From Chimonanthus salicifolius (taxonomy: Eukaryota > Streptophyta > Magnoliopsida > Laurales > Calycanthaceae), in NCBI GenBank assembly GCA_013350335.1, contig CM023539.1, positions 39,852,631 to 39,916,630 of the forward strand: 64,000 bases of DNA, read 5' to 3'. The notes under the pieces were generated by a model, which was not told where the DNA came from, did no database searches, and saw only the letters and a list, made by a program, of their open reading frames with translations. This document shows positions 46,876 through 56,336 of this stretch, one piece after another; the first letter of the stretch is position 1, and every line of letters begins with the position of its first letter. The position numbers were made by a program, and so were the translations under genes.

Positions 46876-47159
46876 TTTGATGGACGCGTATCGCAGTGAA
46901 TGCCGTGGGTATCTTGTTTGCTTGGTGGAGGACGCGTGGCTACATCCAAAACGTACACGTAGGGGTTAGGGTTGCTTAGAGATTCCGCTACCTTTTCTTT
47001 TCGAGAGGTTTCCAAATTTATAAAAATTATTCTGTGTTTTGGAAGTTTCCTCACATGGTTTCCATATCGGGTAAGGACAAAAGCTGTTGAATCCACTGAA
47101 AGGAAAAAAAAATAGCCCACTTCACAAGCCTGACACACACACTCAACGATAACGGGGCA

Positions 47160-47400
47160 ATACCACTCCCACTTAGATGGTCAGATACATTTGTAATACA
47201 TCTCGATGATACATTTGTAATACATCTCGATGAGATATCTCGGGCATCTAGATGTATCCGACTCTATCATAAGATTTTGCCATCTCGGCCGAAATTTGAC
47301 TCTAATAAGATAGAAAAAGAGTTGAGATATCAGTTGATATTGTAGAACTGAGATATCGATTTAGATGTTGAGATCTCAATCTCACCGAATTTCAAACCTC
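47160..47400. repeat. Probable relic of the ATCGGCCGAT family with a 24-bp tandem duplication
   Basis: ATACATTTGTAATACATCTC plus GATG is repeated in tandem at about 47186-47233. Beyond it are GAGATATCTCGGGC, ATCTCGGCCGAAAT and a terminal TTTCAAACCTCTG resembling the right end of the family. No target duplication was found. Confidence 0.45.
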
Positions 47401-47771
47401 TGATTTATATAGGTAAACCTGAGCATTGGATGATGATAGTGGTTAGGCCCCACTCTCTCAACATTGATGAGAATGCCCCCACAGTTTGACTCTTTTAAGA
47501 CTTGAGAAGACCTTTGCTATTAGTCTACAAATAAAAATTCTTTCGAGAATTCATGTGTCTTGGTATATAGTAAGATATTTTTTAAAAATAAATTTTAGGA
47601 ATAGTTTTTGTATAAAATTTTATATCTATTTGATGGTTCTATTTCTTTATTTTTTATTTTTAAAAAATTAATGACTCGTATTCATTAAAATTTAAAGATC
47701 GAAATTATATGATTTAAATTATTAATTAATAATAAAACTTTATATACTAATATCTTTATATCACACACCTG

Positions 47772-49877
47772 TCACACAACACCGCTGCAGCCGGTTAACT
47801 TCTTAACTCTCTTACTTTGCATCTCTCTCCTTAGCAAAAACACATCATCCCACCTTCCAGCTTCAGCATAGATATTAGATAGTAAGACTTGACCAGCTCC
47901 ATGGCTTGGGTCCAGTCTTGCAAGCTTCTCAGAAGCCCTCTCTCCTATTTCCACATTCCCATGAGTCTTACATGCTGCCAATAAGCTCCCCCAAATCACA
48001 ACATCCACCTTTATTGGCATGCTTTCAATCAATAACTCAGCCTCTTCAAGGCACCCAGCTCTGCCTAAGAGATCAACCATGCAACCATAGTGCTTAATGC
48101 TTGGATATATGTTATACTCACTCTTCATTCTCTCAAAATAATGTTTTCCGGTCACAACCAACCCTGCGTGGCAACAAGCACTAAGGACTCCTAAGAATGT
48201 AATTGAGTTGGGTTTGATGTTAGTTTTCTGTAAATCTGAAAACACACTGAGAGATGTACTTGCATGCCCATGCATTGCTAGCCCACAAATCACTGTATTC
48301 CATGGGGAGACTGAACATGCCTGATCTCGTATTTGATGGAATACTTCCAAGGCATTCTCAATGTCACCACACTTCGCATACATATCAATGAGGCCCGCAC
48401 TTAAATTATCAGTGAGGGGGATGGAGTTTTCACATATATAATCATGGATCCATTTTCCCTTTTCCAAAATGCCTAAATGGGCAACAGCAGAGACAACACT
48501 TACCATTGTAATTTCATTTGGCTGCAGCCCCCAAACTTGCATATCTCGAAAGAGATCCAATGCCGGATCAAACTGCCCACTTTGCACATAACCTGCAATC
48601 ATAGAGCTACATGAAACAACATCACGATCAGGCATCTCATCAAATAACTGCCTCGCCGAATCAATCATGTTGTTTCTAATGAAACCTACAATGAGAGCAT
48701 TCCAAGATGACACATTGTCTTTGTCACACAACTGAAACTGCAAAAATGCAAGATCAATCTGCTGACAAGCAGAGTAGAAATGGATGACTGTTGCCTGCAC
48801 AAGGACATGAGCATCCAAGCCAGTTTTCAAAATGACCCCGTGAAATTGCCGACCCTCATTTAGTGCCGAGAAACGCCCACATGCTGAAACCAGATCCACA
48901 AGCGTGACTTCACTTGGTCTCACCACCACCCTTTGCATTTCACGATACATGAGCAAAGCCTCGCTTAGCATGTCCACCCTTACATATCCATCAATTATTG
49001 TACTCCAAGAAACCAAATCTCTTATAGGAAACCTGTTGAATAAATCTCTCGCAGAATCAACAAGCCCACACTTTGTATATCCATTTAACATAATGTTCCA
49101 AGTAATGACGGTTTTCTCAGGCATTTCATTGAAAACAAACTCTGCATCACATAAACTCAAACAAATTGCATACAAATGAACCAAATTCGTTGAAACAATA
49201 AGAAAAACTTCAAGCCCACCTTTGATTACAATTGCATGAATCATTTTCCCGTTTTGGATTGCATGCAAATGAGCACAAGCAGAGAGCAAACTTGCCGCAG
49301 TCACCTCATTAGGTGGGACACCTGCAATCTGCATTTTGCGAAAAACATCCAAAGCCTCAACTGGGGCATGATTTTGCGCATAACCCATGATCATTGTTGT
49401 GAACGAAACACAATCTTTGCCAGGCATTTTCTCAAACAGCTGCCGGGCATCATCCAATTGACACAATTTAACATATCCAACGATCATCGTATTCCAAGAT
49501 GCAGAGTCCAATACGGGAGCTGAATCAAACATGTTCTGGGCTGTACCGATTTGGCCAGATTTCACATAAAGATTGATCAAACTGTTGTATACAAAGATGT
49601 TCGAATCTAGACCTGTTCTCAAGATCAAGGGGTGTAACTGTTGGGCTTGAGAGGACGAGGAGCAGGATTTGAGAGCGGAAACAAGGGAGAACTCCGAAGC
49701 GGGGTGGCGGGCATGATTCCGCTGGCGGAAAAAGGCAAAAAGATAGTATTTGGGCCCCTTTACATTGAGATTTGGAGGCTCTTCCATAGAAATTGCAGAG
49801 ACCCATTTTACCTGAAACCGGGCAATCGATGGAAACGGGATTGGGAAGTGGACGAATTTCTTTGGCTTTTGGAGCAT
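47772..49877 (-). CDS. MEF18: PPR protein of the E subclass, MEF18 (At5g19020) orthologue
   Basis: A single 701-codon exon with ATG at 49877 and stop at 47772. The N-terminus is rich in K and R and poor in acidic residues (about residues 1-30), as expected for mitochondrial import; a second in-frame Met is at residue 31. PLS-type pentatricopeptide repeats run from about residue 60 to 600 (YNSLINLYVKSGQIGTAQNM, SWNTMIVGYVKLCQLDDARQ, LSACCHAGLV). An E domain follows (VVIWGSLLAACKTHGNVEIG). The protein ends GCSGVV with no DYW domain, as in Arabidopsis At5g19020 (MEF18), a mitochondrial C-to-U editing factor for nad4. Repeat order and the C-terminus match that protein along its length. With no deaminase of its own, editing would need a DYW partner in trans (inference). 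It lies upstream of, and on the same strand as, the EDL3-like gene. Confidence 0.92.
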   Translation of the reverse strand: MLQKPKKFVHFPIPFPSIARFQVKWVSAISMEEPPNLNVKGPKYYLFAFFRQRNHARHPASEFSLVSALKSCSSSSQAQQLHPLILRTGLDSNIFVYNSLINLYVKSGQIGTAQNMFDSAPVLDSASWNTMIVGYVKLCQLDDARQLFEKMPGKDCVSFTTMIMGYAQNHAPVEALDVFRKMQIAGVPPNEVTAASLLSACAHLHAIQNGKMIHAIVIKGGLEVFLIVSTNLVHLYAICLSLCDAEFVFNEMPEKTVITWNIMLNGYTKCGLVDSARDLFNRFPIRDLVSWSTIIDGYVRVDMLSEALLMYREMQRVVVRPSEVTLVDLVSACGRFSALNEGRQFHGVILKTGLDAHVLVQATVIHFYSACQQIDLAFLQFQLCDKDNVSSWNALIVGFIRNNMIDSARQLFDEMPDRDVVSCSSMIAGYVQSGQFDPALDLFRDMQVWGLQPNEITMVSVVSAVAHLGILEKGKWIHDYICENSIPLTDNLSAGLIDMYAKCGDIENALEVFHQIRDQACSVSPWNTVICGLAMHGHASTSLSVFSDLQKTNIKPNSITFLGVLSACCHAGLVVTGKHYFERMKSEYNIYPSIKHYGCMVDLLGRAGCLEEAELLIESMPIKVDVVIWGSLLAACKTHGNVEIGERASEKLARLDPSHGAGQVLLSNIYAEAGRWDDVFLLRREMQSKRVKKLTGCSGVV

Positions 49878-50443
49878 TAATCATCAGCAAATAGAGCCGG
49901 AAATATTCGACGTTTTGAATCTGTACACGCTTAGTTTCCTGCCCGAGAGGTAAAAACAGATTACCCTTTTAGAAAAGAACCCCTGTTTTTTAACTTATTT
50001 GAGAATTTTTTATTATAATTGTTTGATTAATTAGGGAGGTTTATATTTAAAAATGAGTTGTTTAAAAATTATTTTAATTAAATATTTCGTTCATATTTTT
50101 AAAGAGCTAAACATTTTAAATATTTAAGAATTACGTGAACGGGTCAAATTTAAAAAAAAAAATAGAGACAGACCATCATTTGTATTAGAAAGTGATGATC
50201 CTGAATCCAAATGCCACAAAACGTGCACATCACAAAGAGCTAAACAATGTACATGCTTGAACATTTATCCTTTACAAATTATCATATGACACCATTTAGA
50301 GATTTTCTTTATTAAGAAATGATTAAATCTAAATGACTTGACTATAATAAGGTTATCATCCATTCTAAGATTTCATATTATAACATTTTAAATTTCAATT
50401 AACAGATGATGGGGATGTAAGATGTGCATTAATTTTTATAAAA

Positions 50444-50559
50444 TCTCCTACACTATAAAGTAAAACCTCTATAATGTAATATGTCTCCTACACTATAAAG
50501 TAAAACCTCTATAATGTAATATGGTTGGGACCATAGTACATATATTACATTATAGAGGT
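50444..50559. repeat. 40-bp perfect tandem duplication with an inverted copy (pogo/Emigrant-like end)
   Basis: Units 50444-50483 and 50484-50523 are identical by eye. Each contains AAGTAAAACCTCTATAATG, close to the terminal repeat of Emigrant-type (pogo-like) MITEs. ATTACATTATAGAGGTT at 50543-50559 is the inverted complement of AACCTCTATAATGTAAT at 50504-50520, giving a potential hairpin. A matching inverted segment lies near 51560-51580. Confidence 0.75.
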
Positions 50560-50628
50560 TATTAAATTAGATGGTCTAGTATAATTCATTTTTAAAAATC
50601 TCCTTAAAACTCTCACCTATCATTAAAA

Positions 50629-51078
50629 TGTAATACCCCGCTCCAAAACTGTCCTACATAGCTAGTTGCATTGGAAATTCCCTGGTACATAAGTGGTAGC
50701 ATTGCTCCTTCTAACATGAGGCTTTTTGGGAGCAACAGTGGGTTGGCTCACAAATTGAAAGCCGTGCAGGCCGTGTGCCAGGCCCAGAACTAACAATATC
50801 ATACTAGCGGGACGGGTTATTATAAATGGTATCAGAGAATGGGTTCAACTCTCTGTCTGAGGGTGTAGGCTTGGTTGTTGTGTGCATAGTCAGGGACAGC
50901 TCTGGCTTTAAGAGGGGTAGATTGTAATATCCCACCCCAAAAAAATCCTACATTGCTAGTTGCATTGGAAATTTTCTGATATATAAGTGGTAGCCTTTCT
51001 CTTTTTAGCATGAGGCCTTTTGGGAGCAACAACGGGGTTGACTCGCCAATTGAAAGTCGTGCAGGTCGTGTATCAGGG
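50629..51078 (+). mobile_element. TRIM retrotransposon, 3' LTR truncated
   Basis: LTR1 (50629 to about 50823) begins TGTAATACCCCGCTCC. TGGTATCAGAG at 50827-50837 is an initiator tRNA-Met primer binding site. A roughly 85-bp internal part ends in the purine tract AAGAGGGGTAGA (50910-50921). LTR2 starts TGTAATATCCCACCCC at 50923 and matches LTR1 (TGCTAGTTGCATTGGAAATT, TAAGTGGTAGC, CATGAGGC, GGGAGCAAC) until about 51078. There it breaks off before the last 40-45 bp of LTR1. There is no coding capacity. Confidence 0.85.
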
Positions 51079-51631
51079 TCGGCTTCTCTTTCTGGAAAAA
51101 ATCATCTTACGACAAACTCTTCTAAGAAGTGGGTAGACCATCCAACTCAAAGGTTCTTGCGTATCTCTATTCTTCAATAGAGAACAAAATGTTTTGCCCA
51201 TTTATCTTCTTTATATATTATATTATAAATAATCTCCACCTAACTAAATCGACACTCCTCTCTTTTCATCAATAAATAATCTCCTCCTAGCCACATCCCC
51301 ACTCCTCTCTTTTCATCTCAAATCTTCTCTATACTTCCACACCTTATTAGTTATTGAGGATGAAAACAAAAGTCAAACACTAGGTGATTGTATTATGAAT
51401 ATATGGAATATTACTTTATAAAATGGTTGGGACAGTACATTTTTTATTCTGAATGTATTGAGTACTGAATTAGAGAAATTTATTACATTTTGTATATGTC
51501 CGAGGTCGGTACCAACTGACGATATTATTTTAGACAAGTTATAACTTTATAGAGTACTACATTATAGAGAGTTTATTGTATTTATTCGCATATGAACACA
51601 TGAATGTCCACTCAAAAACAATCTCCTAATT

Positions 51632-51700
51632 GTAGGGGTGAAAATTGGGTCGGGTTTTAACAACCCGACCCAAGTGCTCAAAGTATAAACAACACTCGAA
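51632..51700. repeat. 5' fragment of the CGGGT-repeat family
   Basis: TAGGGGTGAAAATTGGGTCG then GGTTTTAACAACCCGACCC resembles the left end of the copy at 34539-34885. The rest of the element is absent. Confidence 0.55.
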
Positions 51701-52073
51701 TTGAGTTTGATTCTCAAAGATTGAAGAGATTGTTTGTTGCTATAGTGGAAAATGTCTAAGAAGATTATATTGGTTTTTAACTGCAAATTTATAAATCTAA
51801 TCTGACAATGTAAGTTGTGAAGTTAAATGAATTCGTTAAATACAATTTTAACTGTATAATTAGATATGATAAAATCTGAAAATGTAATAGTTAAACTAAG
51901 GTTGAACTTTATTTGTAAGATTTTGAAACATTTTCTATATGTCATTTATTCATTAAAAAATTCAAAAAGATATACTTATAATTTTTTTCTGTTTCATTTG
52001 AATTTATTTGGATTTTGATTTACTATCAATATGTTAACTTAGGTCATTTCTTATGCAAAATAACTAAAATTAT

Positions 52074-52166
52074 TTAACCTTGGTGTGCCCTAGGGGTAGT
52101 GGGCTCATCCTTGGGAGTTTTACGCTGGGTAACCCGCGGTTTCCCCCACGTAAATTCAAAAAAAAA
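52074..52166 (+). mobile_element. 5'-truncated SINE with 12-bp target duplication
   Basis: AACTAAAATTAT at 52062-52073 is repeated at 52167-52178, just after the poly(A). The body (TTGGTGTGCCCTAGGGGTAG, GGGCTCATCCTTGGGAGTTT, CCCACGTAAATTC) is the 3' part of the family whose full copy is at 8105-8262. Confidence 0.9.
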
Positions 52167-52428
52167 AACTAAAATTATAACGTTTTGTAATTTTTTATGA
52201 ATACTATTAAATTTTGATAAAATAAAATTTCTATAAAACAATTATTTATAAAACTCCGTACCTGTTTAGAATATTTAGTAACTCAATCTAATAACATAAA
52301 ATGGACATTAGAGTAAAAAAGGTGTTTTATATTGATACATTAATAATATTTATGCCTCTAAAATGATGGCGAATGATCATTGATAGTTTATTTTCATACC
52401 TATCTATCTAACTATATATATATATATA

Positions 52429-52793
52429 GGGTAGCGATCCTTCCATGGGCATTTTGTGCAACGAGACACGGATTTAGGGTATTACCCATTTTATCCTTCC
52501 ACAGTCATACGAAAGCATTTAAAAAAAATTCAGTGATCCGGTCATTGCTTCGATTTCATTGATCCGATTTGCTGTTCTGTATGAAGAAACAGTCTCACTT
52601 AGATAAATTCAGTGAGCCGGTCAGTAATCCGGTCAGTGAGCCGGTCAGTGATCCGATTTGCTATTCTGTATGAAAAAACAGTCTCATTTAGATAAATTTC
52701 AGTGAGTCGGCGAGCCGATTCAAAAGGCAAAATGGGCAATATAGTAAAAATTGTTTTGAGTTACATAAAATATCCGTGGGAGGATCGCTACCC
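52429..52793. mobile_element. GGGTAGC MITE, Mutator-like, 365 bp
   Basis: The ends are GGGTAGCGATCCTTCCATGG and CCGTGGGAGGATCGCTACCC, inverted over about 20 bp. ATATATATA flanks both sides (52420-52428, 52794-52802), consistent with a 9-bp duplication, though low complexity makes this weak. The interior has tandem CAGTGAGCCGGTCAGTGATC-type units around 52600-52665, and two copies of a longer segment (GATTTGCT.TTCTGTATGAA.AAACAGTCTCA). It is related to 53238-53595. Confidence 0.85.
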
Positions 52794-53237
52794 ATATATA
52801 TAACTCTTCTTAAATTTTGTAGTGATTTATTTTTTATTGTTTTTTACAAATAGATTTTTACTTCAACATTTAATGTATTTTAATATTAAAAGTATCAATT
52901 GAATATTATATAATTGCATATTTAAGTAAATGTTTATTCACATAATTATTTTAATTAAAAATAAACCACTAAATAGCCCTATTGTAACTTGACTTATTAT
53001 GTTTTTTTGATAATTCTAGAGAAATTAGGGTGCTTATTTTTTTTAGAGAGATTGTATATTTATCATGAAATAAGTTTCACATGATTAGGTGGCATAGATA
53101 GAGGACTTCAAAAAACTCACTTATTCGATCATTAAAACTTTTTGAGATGAATAATAAAAAATCAAAGATTGTGTAGCAATTACATTTTAAAAATCTAAAA
53201 TCATGAAGCTGGTATGGTTAGATGAGGATTCAATTTT

Positions 53238-53595
53238 GGGTAGCAATCTTTTTACAAGAGGTTTGTGTAACCAGACATGGGAATTAGTGTATAACTGTAA
53301 AATTTTGGCTAGCCAATTTACTGTTCATGTGAATTTTCGTCTAGCCGATTTACTGTTCATGTGAATTTGGCAAGCCAATTTATTGTTCATGTAAATTTTA
53401 GCGAGCCAATTTTCTGTTCATGTGAATTTTGGCTAGCCGATTACTGTTCATGTGAACTTCGGCGAACCGATTTACTGTTTATACGAAGCGTTGGTGAGCC
53501 GATTTTATTTTTCATGCGAAAGGTAAAATCGAAAATCCATTAGTTTCCGTGTCTGTGTCTGGTTACACAGAAAGCCCGTGGAAAGATAACTACTC
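53238..53595. mobile_element. GGGTAGC MITE, Mutator-like, with internal minisatellite
   Basis: The left end GGGTAGCAATCTTTTTACAA continues to TGTGTAACCAGACA. The inverted right end is TGTCTGGTTACACAG then GATAACTACTC, so the inverted repeat is about 40 bp with mismatches. TTCAATTTT (53229-53237) and TTGAATTTT (53596-53604) form a 9-bp duplication with one mismatch, typical of Mutator-like elements. The core (about 53305-53520) is an array of about seven diverged 28-31-bp units of the type AGCCGATTTACTGTTCATGT plus GAATTTTGGCT. Confidence 0.87.
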
Positions 53596-53925
53596 TTGAA
53601 TTTTTTATAGTCAAATGTCCTTATCATTCTCTATATATTTTATCAGAAAATATATAATTTATTTTAATATTTAAAAAGCAGCCTTATTAAATGAATGTTT
53701 TTAGAAATTTCGCTGGAGTTTTTTTTTAAAACCTGACCTTATTTCAAAATATTTTAAAAAATGATAAATTCAAAAGATACTTTCTTCCCCCCCCCTCTCT
53801 CCATCTCTCTTGGCTCATGGAAACACAAGAAGAGAGATTCTCGTCTCATCTCCCAATTTATATGATGGTTTGTATGTATAATATGCTTGCGTAATTTTTT
53901 GTTGATTTTATTGTATATAATAAAT

Positions 53926-55881
53926 ATGGGTATCAAAAACCCAAGTCCAAATTCCCACAACCAAATCTTCATCACCATTTTCAACAGATGCAAGACCATG
54001 CTCCAATTCAAGCAAGCTCATGCCCACCTCGTCGTCAGAGGTCTAACCCACCCGCCTCCCTCTCTCCGCCCCGTCCTCTCTTTCGCCGCTCTAAATCCAA
54101 AGGGTGACATTGACTACGCCCTTCTCCTCTTTTTCCGCACACCCACTTCCCCCTCTATCTTCCTTTCCAACACCCTCATCCGTGGCCTAGCCCGCTGCCA
54201 TCGTCCCGACTCCCTATGCAATGCCCTCCACCTGTTCGGTCAAATTTCTCGTTCGGGCCTTTCGCCAAACAGCTTCACCTTCACTTTCCTGTTCCAAGTT
54301 TGCACTAACTTTCTTGCATCTGGCTTGGGCCGGCAGGTCCACTCCATGGTTTTCAAGAACCCATTTCAATCCGATGTCTTTGTTTGCAATTCCATCATCC
54401 AGTTCTACTCTGTTTGTGGTAGGTTGGATGATGCTCGCCAGGTGTTTGTTGAAAGTGGAGAGTTGGATGTGGTGTCCTGGAATTCCATGATTAATGGGTG
54501 TGTTAGGAATGGTGAAATTTTGGAAGCTTCAAGTCTTTTTGATCGGATGCCGGAGAGGAATGTTGTTTCTTGGAACAGTTTGATGAGTGGGCTTGTGGGA
54601 TGTGGATGCTTAGAGGATGCTCGTCAGGCTTTCAATCAAATGCCTGAGAAGAATCTTGTTTCATGGATCGTAATGATTTCTGGGTGTTTGCAGAAAGGGA
54701 TGCCAAAGGAGGTGATGAAGTTATTCAGGGAGATGCAGTTGTCTGGTCAGGAACCGAATGCTGTTGTCCTGGTGAGTGTTCTATCCGCATGCTCTCAATT
54801 GGGAGCGTTAAGTAATGGGGTTTGGATTCACACTTACATTCAAAAGAATCATATTATAGTAGATGCATTTTTGTCTACAGCCCTGATTGATATGTATGCC
54901 AAATGTGGAAGTGTTGATCTCGCAGTTCAGGCCTTTGGTTTGTCTTCAGAGAGAGATGTTTCTGTGTACACGGCAGTAATTTATGGATTGGCAATCAATG
55001 GTCGTGGAGAGGAATCACTCCATGTTTTCGAGCATATGAAGGGAGAAGGCATCATGCCAGATCAAATATCCTATATGGCGGTTTTATGTGCTTGCAGCCA
55101 CATGGGTTTGGTAGAGAAGGGCATCTATTACTTTAATTCAATGGTTGATGTACATGGAATTGAACCAGAAGTAGATCATTATGCATGCATGGTTGATCTT
55201 CTTGGCCGTGCTGGTTTGTTGGAGGAAGCAGAACGATTTATTACTTCCATGTCAATTAAGCCAGATAACATAATATGGGGGGCACTTCTTGGTGCGTGCA
55301 GAATTCATGGAAATGCTGAAATGGCAAAAAAGATTGGTAATTTTCTAATTGAATCTGACAGACACCATGATGGGCGCTATGTTGTGCTTGCAAACATTTA
55401 TGCCCAATCCAGTATGGGAGATGATGCTGAAGAAGTCAGGAAAACTATGAAAAAAAGACAAGTTAAGAGGGTCCCAGGATCAAGTTTAATCGAGGTGAAT
55501 GGCATTGTTCATGAGTTTGTAGCTGGAGATAAGTCACATGACAATGCAGATGAAATTTATGAGGTGTGGGAGGAGATTGTTAGAGAAATAAGGAAAATTG
55601 GTTATATGGCAGAGACGAGAGTGGTTGTGTTTGATGTAGATGAAGAGGAGAAGGAAGGTCTAGTTGGATACCATAGCGAGAAGTTGGCAGTTGCTTTTGG
55701 TTTTATTAGTACAGAGCCTGGATCTCAGCTGCGGATTGTCAAGAATATTAGGATTTGTCACGACTGTCACTCTGCACTTAAGCTTATTTCATTGGTATTT
55801 AAAAGGAAGATTGTGGTTAGAGATAGAAAAAGGTTTCATCATTTTGATGGAGGGTCATGTTCTTGCATGGATTACTGGTGA
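53926..55881 (+). CDS. PPR-DYW protein, predicted organellar RNA editing factor
   Basis: Single exon, 651 codons. The frame is open to 53887, but the first ATG is at 53926 and I use it. PLS-class repeats run from about residue 25 to 500 (DVVSWNSMINGCVRNGEILE, NVVSWNSLMSGLVGCGCLED, STALIDMYAKCGSVDLAVQA, DHYACMVDLLGRAGLLEEAE). The E domain follows (IIWGALLGACRIHGNAEMAK, VPGSSLIEVNGIVHEFVAGD). The DYW deaminase region keeps its zinc and catalytic features: HSEK with His at about 583, CHDC at about 611-614, and CSCMDYW at the end. Such proteins perform site-specific C-to-U editing in mitochondria or plastids. I cannot assign the target or the Arabidopsis orthologue, and the N-terminal transit peptide is not obvious. 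The coding region is intact. Confidence 0.93.
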   Translation: MGIKNPSPNSHNQIFITIFNRCKTMLQFKQAHAHLVVRGLTHPPPSLRPVLSFAALNPKGDIDYALLLFFRTPTSPSIFLSNTLIRGLARCHRPDSLCNALHLFGQISRSGLSPNSFTFTFLFQVCTNFLASGLGRQVHSMVFKNPFQSDVFVCNSIIQFYSVCGRLDDARQVFVESGELDVVSWNSMINGCVRNGEILEASSLFDRMPERNVVSWNSLMSGLVGCGCLEDARQAFNQMPEKNLVSWIVMISGCLQKGMPKEVMKLFREMQLSGQEPNAVVLVSVLSACSQLGALSNGVWIHTYIQKNHIIVDAFLSTALIDMYAKCGSVDLAVQAFGLSSERDVSVYTAVIYGLAINGRGEESLHVFEHMKGEGIMPDQISYMAVLCACSHMGLVEKGIYYFNSMVDVHGIEPEVDHYACMVDLLGRAGLLEEAERFITSMSIKPDNIIWGALLGACRIHGNAEMAKKIGNFLIESDRHHDGRYVVLANIYAQSSMGDDAEEVRKTMKKRQVKRVPGSSLIEVNGIVHEFVAGDKSHDNADEIYEVWEEIVREIRKIGYMAETRVVVFDVDEEEKEGLVGYHSEKLAVAFGFISTEPGSQLRIVKNIRICHDCHSALKLISLVFKRKIVVRDRKRFHHFDGGSCSCMDYW

Positions 55882-56336
55882 GGTGATGTAAGTTGTGGTT
55901 TAGCCTTGCTACTTGACGAAGGAATTGAACTCTGATCACTAAGCTGAATTTACTGCATGGCTCAGTTCTGTTAGGGGCAAACCTGAGTTGTGCCCTGAGA
56001 CATGTATGCTTTTGGATGAGGCACGGTACCACTCAAACTAGTTATAATGGTTTTAGCTAGCAGTTCAGTTTCATTCGTGGCTGCAAATGGAATATCGTCA
56101 TTAAAATCCATAATGAATATTGATTCCTCCCAACCCCCCCCCCCCCCACCCCACACCAAAAAAAATAAAATAAAAAGGTAATGAATATTGATGCTGAAAA
56201 TATCTCAGGAAAGATTAAAAAAAAAAAAAGGAATATTGAAGCTGAAATTGAAAAATGACATCCATTGGAGGAAGGAACCTTCAAAAACAAAGAGGGGACT
56301 GAAGAAAGCAGTTTTAGTATTTCCTAAGTATCTGTA

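Larger units (their letters stand above)
49900..52060. other. AT-rich intergenic region with repeat remnants
   Basis: No gene is visible. It includes a duplicated pogo-like repeat (50444-50559), a TRIM (50629-51078), a possible partner end at about 51440-51585 and a CGGGT-family 5' fragment at about 51632-51700. The remainder is AT-rich. Confidence 0.55.

Noticed and set aside
46692..47138. 148-codon minus-strand frame between EDL3 and MEF18
   Set aside because: It overlaps the ABRE-rich promoter and has no recognisable domain. An upstream frame by chance.
53887..53925. Extension of the PPR-DYW protein upstream of the ATG
   Set aside because: The extended frame would start at TTG. The first ATG at 53926 is the usual plant start, and the extra 13 residues show no conservation I can recognise.
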